A stretch of 15,927 nucleotides of DNA, taken from contig CAMNHZ010000016.1 of NCBI GenBank assembly GCA_946540075.1, forward strand, positions 1 through 15,927, in the 5' to 3' direction. The notes beneath the pieces were generated by a model, which ran no database searches, was not told the origin of the DNA, and saw only the letters and a list, made by a program, of their open reading frames with translations. Origin of the DNA: an uncultured Bacillota bacterium (GTDB lineage Bacteria > Bacillota_I > Bacilli_A > RF39 > UBA660). This document shows, in pieces, positions 1-7,902 of the stretch. Position 1 is the stretch's first letter. The number at the start of each line of letters is the position of its first letter. The position numbers and the translations under genes are program-made.

Positions 1-94
1 ATTTTAAGTCAATTTTATTTTTTATATTTATATCTGGTAATTCTTGTTTATTGATATAGATTATCATATTTTTATTTTTATTTACTATTTTCAT
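1..94 (-). CDS. Unrecognised protein, N-terminal fragment cut by the left edge
   Basis: An open frame begins with ATG at 94-92 and stays open for 31 codons to the window edge. GGTGAT lies three bases before the ATG, the same ribosome-binding arrangement seen at eight other starts here, which is the main reason to believe it. The visible protein starts MKIVNKNKNMIIYINKQEL and is lysine- and asparagine-rich, with no membrane segment in view. It lies 42 bases downstream of ysxC on the same strand with no terminator between, so it is probably co-transcribed with ysxC. The fragment is too short to assign to a family. Confidence 0.55.
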   Translation of the reverse strand, partial: MKIVNKNKNMIIYINKQELPDINIKNKIDLK

Positions 95-136
95 AGTATC
101 ACCAATATATACTATGCATTTATTTTTCTTATGTTT

Positions 137-724
137 TTATCCAATTATAATTCTTTTTATTTTATCATGAATTTGATCTTTACCCATTTTATTTATATTT
201 GAAAACATAACAAAGTCATTTCCAACAGTAAGTTCTAATTCATCTAATATAGCATTTCTTTGTTTTTGTTGATGAGTAATACCTACTTTATCAACTTTAG
301 TTGCGACAATTGTAACTGGAATATTATAATGAAGTAAGAATTCATACATCATAATATCGTCAGCTGTTGGTTTTATACGAAAATCAATAAGCATAAAAAC
401 TTGTTTTAAATTAGGTCTATTTTGAAGATAATCTTCCATCATTAACCCAAATTTTTTCTTATTTGCTTTACTTAAATTAGCAAATCCATACCCAGGGGCA
501 TCTACTAAATAAAATTCATTATTGACTAAATAAAAATTAATTGTTTGTGTTTTACCAGGATTTGATGATGTTCTAGCATAATTTTTTCTATTTATAATAG
601 TATTTATAAAGCTACTTTTACCAACATTAGATCTACCTACTAAAAGAAATTCTGGTTTGTTGTCAGTTGGATATTGACTTCTTCTTACTGCACTTATAGT
701 AAGATCAACGCTATTTATCTTCAT
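137..724 (-). CDS. ysxC: YsxC/YihA (EngB) ribosome-biogenesis GTPase
   Basis: This is a 195-residue GTPase of the TrmE-Era-EngA-EngB-Septin class, the usual length for EngB. Visible motifs are the P-loop GRSNVGKSS at residues 30-38, the G2 threonine region NPGKTQT at 55-61, the G3 box DAPGYG at 75-80 and the G4 box TKVD at 142-145. The family is known to act in late assembly of the 50S ribosomal subunit in the cytoplasm. Translation starts at ATG preceded by GGTGAT with a three-base gap. A strong divergent promoter lies upstream (768-797). In Bacillus the gene usually follows lonA; here its upstream neighbour is recU on the opposite strand. Confidence 0.96.
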   Translation of the reverse strand: MKINSVDLTISAVRRSQYPTDNKPEFLLVGRSNVGKSSFINTIINRKNYARTSSNPGKTQTINFYLVNNEFYLVDAPGYGFANLSKANKKKFGLMMEDYLQNRPNLKQVFMLIDFRIKPTADDIMMYEFLLHYNIPVTIVATKVDKVGITHQQKQRNAILDELELTVGNDFVMFSNINKMGKDQIHDKIKRIIIG

Positions 725-767
725 AATATCACCTTAGTCCTTCTTTTCCTTGGTTCAAAACGTTCTA

Positions 768-797
768 ATTATAGCATTTTTACACTACATTTGTCAA
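768..797 (-). promoter_or_regulatory. Sigma-A-type promoter for ysxC
   Basis: On the minus strand a perfect TTGACA (797-792) is followed after 18 bases by a perfect TATAAT (773-768), with TG one base before the -10 box (extended -10). It lies about 45 bases upstream of the ysxC start and is the best consensus promoter in the window. Sequence match only. Confidence 0.8.
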
Positions 798-831
798 AAA
801 GTGATTAGTTTTCAAAATATACAAAAATTAA

Positions 832-860
832 TAGAAAATCAGCATCTTTTATAGTATAAT
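832..860 (+). promoter_or_regulatory. Probable promoter for recU-ponA
   Basis: TATAAT at 855-860 is preceded after 17 bases by TAGAAA (832-837, 4 of 6 matches to TTGACA). A start point about seven bases downstream would fall right at the recU ribosome binding site (GGTGAT at 868-873), giving a very short leader. In such AT-rich DNA a chance TATAAT is possible. Confidence 0.5.
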
Positions 861-876
861 AATATAGGGTGATATT

Positions 877-1437
877 ATGAAGTACCCTAACGGAGTAAAA
901 AAGATGCATAAAAATAATGTATCATATGCGAATCGTGGTATGACATTAGAAGAAGATATTAATGTAACTAATAAGTATTACCTTGATAATAATATCGGAG
1001 TAATCCATAAGAAACCTACTCCTATTACTATAAACAAGGTTGATTATCCCTCACGATTAGAAGCTGTTATTAAAGAAGCTCACTTTAATACTCCATCAAC
1101 AACTGATTATAATGGTGTATATAAAGGTAAATATATTGATTTTGATGCTAAAGAGTGCAAAAGCAAAACATCTTTTCCACTTAATAATATACATCAGCAC
1201 CAAATTGAACATATAAAAAGTATTATTAATCACGGAGGAATTGGCTTTTTAATTGTTAGGTTTACGACTCTTAATTTGACATATTATTTAGATGGTAATA
1301 AACTAATATCGTTCATTAATGATAATGATAGAAAATCAATACCTATTGATTATTTTACTAAGGAAGGTATTTTAATAAAAGATAGATTTCAACCAAGAGT
1401 TGATTATTTAAAAGTAATTGATGAAGTTTACTTTTAG
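877..1437 (+). CDS. recU: RecU Holliday-junction resolvase
   Basis: This 186-residue protein matches RecU, the Firmicute Holliday-junction resolvase of the PD-(D/E)xK nuclease fold, which works with RuvAB in recombination and chromosome segregation. Family landmarks visible are NRGMTLE at residues 19-25, the active-site stretch PSTTDYNG at 73-80 with D77, and YIDFDAKECKSKTSFPL from 86, which holds D90 and K92. The usual ExK pair is DxK here, a conservative change. HQHQIEH at 106-112 is also typical. The start ATG has GGTGAT three bases upstream. The stop codon overlaps the AGGAGG that serves ponA, so the two genes are translationally adjacent, matching the recU-ponA pair of Bacillus. Confidence 0.95.
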   Translation: MKYPNGVKKMHKNNVSYANRGMTLEEDINVTNKYYLDNNIGVIHKKPTPITINKVDYPSRLEAVIKEAHFNTPSTTDYNGVYKGKYIDFDAKECKSKTSFPLNNIHQHQIEHIKSIINHGGIGFLIVRFTTLNLTYYLDGNKLISFINDNDRKSIPIDYFTKEGILIKDRFQPRVDYLKVIDEVYF

Positions 1438-1448
1438 GAGGTAATGTT

Positions 1449-4400
1449 GTGAATATTAAAGAATTAAAGAAGTTTATTGCAAAAAATGAGTCTGATGTAA
1501 TTATATTTGCCTTAAGTTTTATTACGCTAATTATTGGTAGTTTTGTAATAGGATTTGGTCGTGCTTTTCTAATTATACTCGTCTTAGACACTATAATTTA
1601 TTTTCCAAATATACTTAATAAGATTAAAAAATCTAAAAATAGAACAAATCATTATCATACTAGTTCAGGAAATAACTATTCATTAAAAAAAGAAGCTACG
1701 CCTAATAAAAAAAGTTTTAATAATAGTAGAGCTAGTAAAAATAGTTTAATTGGTTGTGTTGTTAGTAAAGTTAAACAAATTGATTTAAAAAGAATAAAAA
1801 GAGGTGACAAAACTATGAAGATAACTGATTTTAAAGATAATAAAAGTGTTAGTGATAATAATTTATCTAGAAAAATCAAGAATTCTAAAATTGGTAAGAA
1901 TTTAGCAAATAACAAGAAAAGAAAAAAAATAATAAGAACTATTATATTAGGGGCGATAGTATTATTTATCGCAATTGCGGCTGCATTTACTATATTTATG
2001 ATTGATATAATTGCTCGTGCTCCTAAGTTTGATGCTAAAAAGTTATATGCTAAAGAATCAAGTATCATTTATGATAAAGATGGAAATGTTGTAACTAAGA
2101 TTGGTTCTCAAGCTCGTGAAAAAGTAACTTATGATGATTTACCTGAAGTATTGGTAGATGCTATTATTGCTACTGAAGATTCAAGATTCTTCGAACATAA
2201 TGGATTTGACTTACCTCGTTTCTTAAAAGCTGGGTTTGGTCAAGCATTAGGTAGAAATGCTGGTGGTGCTAGTACTCTTACCATGCAAATAGTTAAGAAT
2301 CACTTTACTTCTACTACTTCTACTGGTATTGCTGGTATAAAACGTAAGTTTACAGATATTTATATGTCTATATTCCAAGTTGAAAGAAATTATTCTAAAA
2401 AAGAAATAATGGAATTTTATGTTAATGCTCCTTATTTAGGTAGTGGTGCTTGGGGAGTTGAACAAGCATGTCAAACATACTTTGGTAAATCAGTTAAAGA
2501 TATTAACTTATCAGAAGCTGCGATGATTGCTGGTTTATTCCAAGCTCCTAATTCATATGATCCAAATAAAAACCCAGAGTATACTGAAAAAAGACGTGAA
2601 ACAGTTCTATACTTAATGGAAAGACATGGTTATATAACTAAGAAAGAACATGAAGCTGCATCTAAAATGGATGTTGGAAAAATAGTTATTGATAGAAATG
2701 AAAATACAATTAATACTTCATCTGAAAAGAAATATCAAGCATTTATTGATACAGTAATTGAAGAAGTTACTGATGATATAGGATATGATCCATATAGTGT
2801 TTCAATGAAGATTTATACTACATTAGATCCTAATAAACAAAAATATGTTGATGATATAATGAGTGGTAAAACATTCACTTGGGAAAATGATGCAGTTGAT
2901 GCTGGTATCATGGTCCTTGATGTAAAAAATGGTGAAATTACTGCAGTTGGTGCAGGAAGAAATCGTAAAGGTGCTAGAAGCTTTAATAATGCTACAATGA
3001 TTAAACGTCAAATTGGGTCTACAGCTAAGCCACTTTATGATTATGGTCCAGGTATTGAATATGAAAATTGGTCTACTTATACTCCATTTGTAGATGAACC
3101 TCATACTTATTCAAATGGTACAAAAGTTGAAAACTGGGACCGTACATATTCTGGATTTATGTCTATGCGTGAAGCATTAGCTGCTTCTCGTAACATTCCA
3201 GCTTTAAAAGCTTTCCAAGCAAATAAAAATAGTAATATTAAGAAATTCGTTAAAGCTTTAGGACTTAGTCCTGAAATAGCAGATAACGGTGTTATCCATG
3301 AAGCTCATGCTCTTGGTGGATATAATGGTGAAAGTCCTCTAACTGTTGCTGCTGCATATGCTGCTTTCAGTAATGGTGGATATTATATAACTCCTCATAG
3401 TTATACTAAAATAATCTTCCGTGAATCTGGAGAAGAAAAAGAAAAAGAAATTAAAAAGACTCGTGCTATGAGCGAAGAAACTGCTTACATGATGACTAGC
3501 CTACTTCAATCTTCTGCTCAAAAAGGACTTGGTGCTCAAGCAAATGTAAATGGTGCTATATTCGGTGCTAAGACTGGTACATCTAACTATGATGCTGCCA
3601 CTATCAAAGCATGGAATATGAAGGGTGATGTTGTTAACGACTTATGGGTTGATGGTATTTCACCTGACTATGCAATATCTGTATGGTATGGATATCCAAA
3701 AATAAACGCTAGATATCACAGTACTTCTTATACAATATCACATCGTAGATTATTCCAAGCTGTTGCTAAAGGTATATTTAAAAACGGAAGCAACTGGACT
3801 AAACCTGCTGGTGTTTCTGAGGTAAAAATTGAATATGGTTCTAATCCCGCTAAATTAGCTAGTGATTATACACCTAGTAATAAAGTTGTAACTGAATTAT
3901 TTAAAAAAGGAACAGAACCTACTGAAAGTTCTAATAGTTATAAACAACTTGAAAATGTTTCTGACTTAAAAGCATCAGTAAATGGTGATACTTTAACTCT
4001 TACATGGACAGCAGCTAAACCATTAAGTGATGTTGATAATTCATCATTAGGAGAATTTGGTTATGAAATATATGCTGGTAATAAACTAATTGGATTTACT
4101 AGTTCAACAAAATATACAATATCACTAAATTCTAATTCTGCTTCTTCATACACTGTTAAAACAGCCTACAAGAATAGTTCAAATAAGAGTAGCGGTGTTT
4201 CAGTTAATGTTTCAGTTAATAAATCAAAAATAGAAGTTAGTCTTAACGGACAAAAATCTTCAACAATCAGTCAATCAGATTCTTATTCTGATCCTGGAAT
4301 AACTGTTACTAATAATGGTTCTGCTGTTAATTCAGCTTATACAACATCAGTAACATTCATTGGTACTGATGGCGTTGAAAGATCATCATCACTTGCAGCA

Positions 4401-4505
4401 CTTGAATCAAGTAACAGAGAAGCTGGTACATATATAATTACATATACAATAACAGTTGATGGTTATACAGGTAGCCCACAAGTTAGAACTGTTATAGTAC
4501 AATAA
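1449..4505 (+). CDS. ponA: Class A penicillin-binding protein (bifunctional transglycosylase/transpeptidase) with N-terminal extension and C-terminal FN3/Ig-like domains
   Basis: This is a 1018-residue peptidoglycan synthase. The GT51 transglycosylase domain carries catalytic E243 in ATEDSRFFEH and the GGASTLTMQIVKNHF motif. The transpeptidase domain has S524-TA-K527, S580-R-N582 and K708-T-G. Residues 835-924 look like a fibronectin type III domain and 925-1018 like a further Ig-like domain; C-terminal FN3 regions are known in Firmicute PBP1. The membrane anchor at about 162-188 is the one expected for PBPs. Unusual is a preceding 122-residue extension with two hydrophobic segments (about 19-52) and a basic, Ser/Asn-rich linker. 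The chosen start is GTG at 1449, seven bases after GGAGG. An in-frame ATG at 1815 (M123), behind GAGGTGA, would give an 896-residue protein of ordinary PBP1 size, so dual starts are possible. Confidence 0.95.
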   Translation: MNIKELKKFIAKNESDVIIFALSFITLIIGSFVIGFGRAFLIILVLDTIIYFPNILNKIKKSKNRTNHYHTSSGNNYSLKKEATPNKKSFNNSRASKNSLIGCVVSKVKQIDLKRIKRGDKTMKITDFKDNKSVSDNNLSRKIKNSKIGKNLANNKKRKKIIRTIILGAIVLFIAIAAAFTIFMIDIIARAPKFDAKKLYAKESSIIYDKDGNVVTKIGSQAREKVTYDDLPEVLVDAIIATEDSRFFEHNGFDLPRFLKAGFGQALGRNAGGASTLTMQIVKNHFTSTTSTGIAGIKRKFTDIYMSIFQVERNYSKKEIMEFYVNAPYLGSGAWGVEQACQTYFGKSVKDINLSEAAMIAGLFQAPNSYDPNKNPEYTEKRRETVLYLMERHGYITKKEHEAASKMDVGKIVIDRNENTINTSSEKKYQAFIDTVIEEVTDDIGYDPYSVSMKIYTTLDPNKQKYVDDIMSGKTFTWENDAVDAGIMVLDVKNGEITAVGAGRNRKGARSFNNATMIKRQIGSTAKPLYDYGPGIEYENWSTYTPFVDEPHTYSNGTKVENWDRTYSGFMSMREALAASRNIPALKAFQANKNSNIKKFVKALGLSPEIADNGVIHEAHALGGYNGESPLTVAAAYAAFSNGGYYITPHSYTKIIFRESGEEKEKEIKKTRAMSEETAYMMTSLLQSSAQKGLGAQANVNGAIFGAKTGTSNYDAATIKAWNMKGDVVNDLWVDGISPDYAISVWYGYPKINARYHSTSYTISHRRLFQAVAKGIFKNGSNWTKPAGVSEVKIEYGSNPAKLASDYTPSNKVVTELFKKGTEPTESSNSYKQLENVSDLKASVNGDTLTLTWTAAKPLSDVDNSSLGEFGYEIYAGNKLIGFTSSTKYTISLNSNSASSYTVKTAYKNSSNKSSGVSVNVSVNKSKIEVSLNGQKSSTISQSDSYSDPGITVTNNGSAVNSAYTTSVTFIGTDGVERSSSLAALESSNREAGTYIITYTITVDGYTGSPQVRTVIVQ

Positions 4506-4532
4506 AAACATGTTAAAATAACATGTTTTTTT
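4504..4532. terminator. Bidirectional intrinsic terminator between ponA and the signal-peptidase gene
   Basis: A perfect 12-base-pair hairpin (4504-4515 with 4519-4530, three-base loop) centres on ACATGTTA/TAACATGT. It has a T run on the plus side and, because the left arm starts with A5, a T run on the minus side too. It overlaps the ponA stop codon and abuts the stop of the convergent gene, so it can end both transcripts. Confidence 0.88.
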
Positions 4533-5667
4533 ATTCAAATAATTCTTTCATCATAACACTTGGATAACCTATACCAGGTATAACAAATTCAACCTTACCT
4601 ACTATATCTTCTTCTTTTACAATATAATTATCATCCTCTAAATTATTATCTCCCTTTGTCTTAAAGTAATACTTTCTATCATTTGAATATATATTAACAA
4701 TTCTATGAGTAATTATCTTATCATGTTTAAACTCAATAATATCACCAATATTTAAAGAACTTTTATCTTTGATCTTTTTAACTATTAATACATCTCCCTT
4801 CTTAAATTCTGGAAACATACTATTAGACATGATTGTGATTGGCTGATAACTAAATATTCCTGCCACAAATAAAATAAATAGAATTATACTTATATAAAAT
4901 GGTATATACCTTTTAGAACTATTCTTACGTAAATCTCTTATCGATAATTCTTTTTCTTTATTTAAACACCAATTTTTAATATATATATATGTTATAGTTA
5001 CTACAACAAGATTAATAACTGCAGATATATACCAATCTAAATTAGGCATTATAGGAGTAAGTATTAATACTAATTGTAATAATAATCTATAAATCGTATT
5101 AGGAATACTATCTGTTTTAAGTACAACATATGATAACAAAAAATTAGATATCAATGTTGTAAATAACTGACTACTAGTATATTTAAAACCACTTATAAAA
5201 TTATTATAACTAGATTGTAATATTCCAAAATTCAACATTACAAACGTAAATAATATTGTTATTAAAAATAACACAAAACTATTATTAGAATTATTCTTTA
5301 CCAAATAACTTCTTACATACTCTTCCATTGGAATAGTTATACATAATAACCATATATTTAATCCAATTGATATAATATCATGTTTATAAGGACTATACTG
5401 AAAACCAAATATTAATCCTAATAAAAAATATAAAATAATATAACTTATAGCTGATATAATCATTGTTTGTGTTATATCAATTCTCTCATGCTTCGTAATA
5501 ACCCTACTAGGTGATATATAACAAAATAAAAAAAGTAATAACCAAAATAATGGACAAATAACAGCTAAATAAATATTATTACCAAATATACTATTTAAAA
5601 TATTATAGAAAACAAGAAATAACACTATTATTGTAATAACACATATAGTCCCTATTCTTTTATTCAT
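4531..5667 (-). CDS. Multi-pass membrane protein with C-terminal SipW/ER-type signal peptidase domain
   Basis: This 378-residue protein has two parts. The C-terminal part (about 255-378) is a membrane-anchored S26B signal peptidase: SNSMFPEFKKGD with nucleophile S283, ITHRIV with H321 in the place of the bacterial lysine (the mark of the SipW/archaeal/eukaryotic type), and KGDNNLEDD from 338 with the conserved acidic residues. The N-terminal 230 residues contain about eight hydrophobic segments. One is preceded by MEEYVR (E115, E116, R119), faintly like the EExxxR motif of CPBP intramembrane proteases but one residue shorter and without clear partner histidines. SipW itself is only about 190 residues, so the membrane part is an addition. 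The ATG at 5667 follows GGGGTGAAT. The gene lies just downstream of the TasA/CalY-like gene, its probable substrate, but a terminator and a new promoter separate them. Confidence 0.85.
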   Translation of the reverse strand: MNKRIGTICVITIIVLFLVFYNILNSIFGNNIYLAVICPLFWLLLFLFCYISPSRVITKHERIDITQTMIISAISYIILYFLLGLIFGFQYSPYKHDIISIGLNIWLLCITIPMEEYVRSYLVKNNSNNSFVLFLITILFTFVMLNFGILQSSYNNFISGFKYTSSQLFTTLISNFLLSYVVLKTDSIPNTIYRLLLQLVLILTPIMPNLDWYISAVINLVVVTITYIYIKNWCLNKEKELSIRDLRKNSSKRYIPFYISIILFILFVAGIFSYQPITIMSNSMFPEFKKGDVLIVKKIKDKSSLNIGDIIEFKHDKIITHRIVNIYSNDRKYYFKTKGDNNLEDDNYIVKEEDIVGKVEFVIPGIGYPSVMMKELFE

Positions 5668-5690
5668 ATATTCACCCCTATTCTATAATA

Positions 5691-5719
5691 AGTTTAAAAT
5701 ATAAACCTTTTTATGTCAA
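5691..5719 (-). promoter_or_regulatory. Possible promoter for the SipW-like gene
   Basis: On the minus strand a perfect TTGACA (5719-5714) is followed after 17 bases by TAAACT (5696-5691, 4 of 6). It begins where the T tract of the preceding gene's terminator ends, which would let the peptidase gene be expressed separately from its upstream neighbour. Confidence 0.45.
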
Positions 5720-5744
5720 GAAAAAAAGATGACAAGGTCATCTT
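5720..5744 (-). terminator. Intrinsic terminator of the TasA-like gene
   Basis: An 8-base-pair hairpin, AAGATGAC with GTCATCTT (5726-5733 and 5737-5744, three-base loop), is followed on the minus strand by seven T. The 5' arm overlaps the stop codon TAA (5745-5743). Confidence 0.82.
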
Positions 5745-6246
5745 ATGCTTGAACATAATTAACTGTAACTGTAATTGACTTGGTAGTATTTTCTACATTT
5801 TGTTGTTCTCCAACCCATTCTACTTTTACATGAACTGTATTAGTAGATTGAGCATCTAATTTAGTTCCTTGTTCAACTCCTGTTACTGTATACTTAATTC
5901 CCTCTGTTGCAGTTGTATCACCTGCTACATCAATAGAATCAACAACAGCATTTACATTACCAGTATTACTAATAGTTATATCATATTCCATAGAATCTCC
6001 TGGTTTTACCAAAACAACATTAAAAGAAGCTGTTGTAGCATTAAAATCAGGAGTATCAACATTACGAGCTGTTCCACTTGCTACACCCTCTGAAATTGAT
6101 GTTATATCAACTTTCCAATCCTTTGTTGTAGCAGTACCTACTATATTTAAATTACTACCAAAAGCAGCATATCCTGTAGTCATAACTAATACAGCAACAA
6201 CTAACATTCCAATTAAGATATTTCTATTTTGTCTATTTCTATTCAT
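5743..6246 (-). CDS. TasA/CalY-like secreted protein with SipW-type signal peptide
   Basis: This 167-residue exported protein starts with a basic N-terminus (MNRNRQNRN) and a hydrophobic stretch (about 10-23) ending TTGYAAFGSN. The A-A-F after the hydrophobic core resembles the TasA/CalY leader, cleaved by SipW between the alanines, so cleavage near residue 26 is expected. The rest is rich in Thr, Val, Asp and Asn, has no cysteine, and includes VVLVKPGDSMEYDITISNTG, close to the LKPGD-DFxxxNxG pattern of TasA-type Ig-like beta-sandwich proteins. Such proteins form fibres or surface coats in Bacillus, but the function here is inferred. It sits between its own strong promoter and terminator, directly upstream of the SipW-like peptidase gene. 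GGAGG lies five bases before ATG. Confidence 0.78.
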   Translation of the reverse strand: MNRNRQNRNILIGMLVVAVLVMTTGYAAFGSNLNIVGTATTKDWKVDITSISEGVASGTARNVDTPDFNATTASFNVVLVKPGDSMEYDITISNTGNVNAVVDSIDVAGDTTATEGIKYTVTGVEQGTKLDAQSTNTVHVKVEWVGEQQNVENTTKSITVTVNYVQA

Positions 6247-6273
6247 AACTTCCTCCTAGTATCTACTATAATT

Positions 6274-6301
6274 ATTTTAACATATTTAATAAACATGTCA
6301 A
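6274..6301 (-). promoter_or_regulatory. Promoter of the TasA-like gene
   Basis: On the minus strand a perfect TTGACA (6301-6296) and TAAAAT (6279-6274, 5 of 6) are separated by 16 bases, with TG one base before the -10 box. The start codon is about 28 bases downstream of the -10 box, leaving room for the GGAGG site. Confidence 0.7.
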
Positions 6302-6363
6302 TAATCATATAACTTAATAGTTCTTAAATATTAAAATTTATCATCAAAATTATATTTTTATAT

Positions 6364-6390
6364 AAAAAAAGAAACATAATTATATGTTTC
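6364..6390 (-). terminator. Intrinsic terminator of trpS
   Basis: The hairpin GAAACATA with TATGTTTC (6371-6378 and 6383-6390, four-base loop) begins three bases after the trpS stop codon and is followed on the minus strand by seven T (6370-6364). Confidence 0.87.
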
Positions 6391-6392
6391 AA

Positions 6393-7385
6393 TTACTTAT
6401 ACTCATATCTAACTATACCCATCTTTTCACACATAGTTTTATACTTATTACGAGCTAATTCACGTGACTTAGTAATTCCATCATTTAGAATTTTTTCAAG
6501 TTCATCACTATTAATTAATTTATTATAACGATCTTGAATTTCACCAATATGATCAGCAGTAACACTTGCTACATACTTTTTAAAATCACCATATCCTTTT
6601 CCTTCAAAATCTTTTTCAATATCTTCAATACTCTTTCCTGACAATATAGATGCTATATTTAAAAGATTAGAAATACCAGGTTTATTATCTGGATCATATT
6701 TTACAATACTATCACTATCTGTAACAGCACCCATAATCTTCTTAGTAATTGTTTTTTTATCATCAAACATACTAATAACACCTTGAGGATTTTCTTCAGA
6801 CTTACTCATCTTCTTAGTAGGATCCTTTAAATCTTTTATTTTAGTACCACTCTTACTAACTAATGGTTCAGGTAATATAAATGTATCCCCATATCTATTA
6901 TTAAACCTCTCAGCTATATTACGAGCTAATTCAACATGTTGTTTTTGATCAATTCCAACAGGAATATAATCTGCATCACAATATAATATATCAGCAGCCA
7001 TTAAAATTGGATATGTTAATAACCCTACCGAGAAATTAGCATTCTGTTTGCTTTTTTCTTTAAATTGAATCATTCTAGAAGCTTCACCATAATAAGTAGT
7101 ACACTCAAGTAAATAAGATATACCAGGAATAAACTCATTTTCAGATTGAATATAAATAGTATTCTTAGTAGGATCTATACCACAAGCAATATACATAGCA
7201 ATAAACTTCCTAATACGATCATTAATCTCTTTAGGATCTTGAGGTATAGTAAGTGCATGTAAATCTGCAACAAATATATATGAATCATATTGTTCTTGTA
7301 AACTAACCATTTGTTTAATAGAACCAATATAATTTCCTAAAGTCATATCACCTGTTGGTTTTAATCCTGTTAATATTTTTTTCAT
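6393..7385 (-). CDS. trpS: Tryptophanyl-tRNA synthetase
   Basis: This 330-residue class I aminoacyl-tRNA synthetase charges tRNA-Trp in the cytoplasm. The ATP-binding HIGH-type motif appears as the TrpRS form TLGNYIG at residues 15-21 after GLKPTGD, and KMSKS is at 192-196. The stretch FVADLHALTIPQDP from 38, the substrate-pocket region LLTYPILMAADILYCDADYIPVGIDQ from 122 and the length are all typical. Start ATG follows GGTGAT by three bases. The gene has its own promoter (7413-7441) and terminator, so it looks monocistronic. The leader is too short for a T-box, so regulation by uncharged tRNA, common for Firmicute trpS, is not expected. Confidence 0.97.
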   Translation of the reverse strand: MKKILTGLKPTGDMTLGNYIGSIKQMVSLQEQYDSYIFVADLHALTIPQDPKEINDRIRKFIAMYIACGIDPTKNTIYIQSENEFIPGISYLLECTTYYGEASRMIQFKEKSKQNANFSVGLLTYPILMAADILYCDADYIPVGIDQKQHVELARNIAERFNNRYGDTFILPEPLVSKSGTKIKDLKDPTKKMSKSEENPQGVISMFDDKKTITKKIMGAVTDSDSIVKYDPDNKPGISNLLNIASILSGKSIEDIEKDFEGKGYGDFKKYVASVTADHIGEIQDRYNKLINSDELEKILNDGITKSRELARNKYKTMCEKMGIVRYEYK

Positions 7386-7412
7386 TAAATCACCTTCAAT
7401 ACATTAAGATAA

Positions 7413-7441
7413 ATAATATCATTTTTTTATAGCATGGTCAA
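7413..7441 (-). promoter_or_regulatory. Promoter of trpS
   Basis: On the minus strand TTGACC (7441-7436, 5 of 6) is followed after 17 bases by TATTAT (7418-7413, 5 of 6), with TG one base before it (extended -10). It lies between the divIC stop and the trpS ribosome binding site. Confidence 0.7.
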
Positions 7442-7452
7442 GTACATTATTA

Positions 7453-7872
7453 TCATTCATTTAATTTCTTTAAAAGCCAAATAAAGCTAAAAAGAACAAT
7501 TACTACTGATGCAATAATAGGATACTTATATGTTTCAAAAAAATTAATTTTCTTAATAGAATTCTTTTTCTTCTTATCTTCTATTTTTATAATATATTCT
7601 CCATTCTTAGAATATAAATAATTTTCTCTTGCATAACGCGCTAAATAATCAGGATCTTTTAACTTAGTAATTTCAATATTAAGATCTTCCTCTTCTTTTT
7701 TTAACTGAACTAAATTAGTTTCTAATTGTTGTTTTTTATTAGAAAGAACAATAATCTTATAAACTGATGTAGTTGCAGTATAAGCAAGATATCCAAGTAA
7801 AAAACAAGATAATGTACCAAAAAGCATCAGTCTACGTTTAGCTTTTTTCTTTATACTTTTTTTCCTTGCCAT
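7453..7872 (-). CDS. divIC: DivIC/FtsB-family septum formation initiator with an extra C-terminal membrane segment
   Basis: This 139-residue division protein has a basic N-terminus, a membrane segment at about 15-35, a coiled coil at about 43-72 (KKQQLETNLVQLKKEEEDLN and following) and the family hallmark DPDYLARYARENY at 73-85, then an SKNGEYIIKI end. DivIC acts with DivIB and FtsL in the divisome. In the family the protein normally ends soon after this motif. Here a lysine-rich linker leads into a second hydrophobic segment (about 117-135, YPIIASVVIVLFSFIWLL) ending in KKLNE, which would put both ends in the cytoplasm. It follows yabP-yabQ as in Bacillus. Start ATG has GGTGAT three bases upstream, and the stop is TGA. 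Confidence 0.88.
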   Translation of the reverse strand: MARKKSIKKKAKRRLMLFGTLSCFLLGYLAYTATTSVYKIIVLSNKKQQLETNLVQLKKEEEDLNIEITKLKDPDYLARYARENYLYSKNGEYIIKIEDKKKKNSIKKINFFETYKYPIIASVVIVLFSFIWLLKKLNE

Positions 7873-7902
7873 ACTATCACCTACCTTATATAAATAAGTA
7901 TA

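Noticed and set aside
2823..3104. Open frame on the minus strand inside ponA (also 1676-2068 and 1358-1591)
   Set aside because: They lie opposite the clearly conserved PBP frame, lack ribosome binding sites and have low-complexity products, so they are shadows of ponA.
4531..5667. CPBP intramembrane protease call for the N-terminal half
   Set aside because: Only a shortened EExxR is visible and no clear partner histidine motifs were found, so the family call is not made.
5869..6093. 74-codon plus-strand frame rich in Cys, Ser, Tyr and Asn
   Set aside because: It is antisense to the TasA-like gene, whose own promoter, ribosome binding site and terminator fit; the composition reflects reverse-complement repeats of Val/Thr/Asp codons.
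7386..7452. T-box riboswitch before trpS
   Set aside because: The gap is only 67 bases, has a good promoter, and shows no T-box sequence or antiterminator hairpin.
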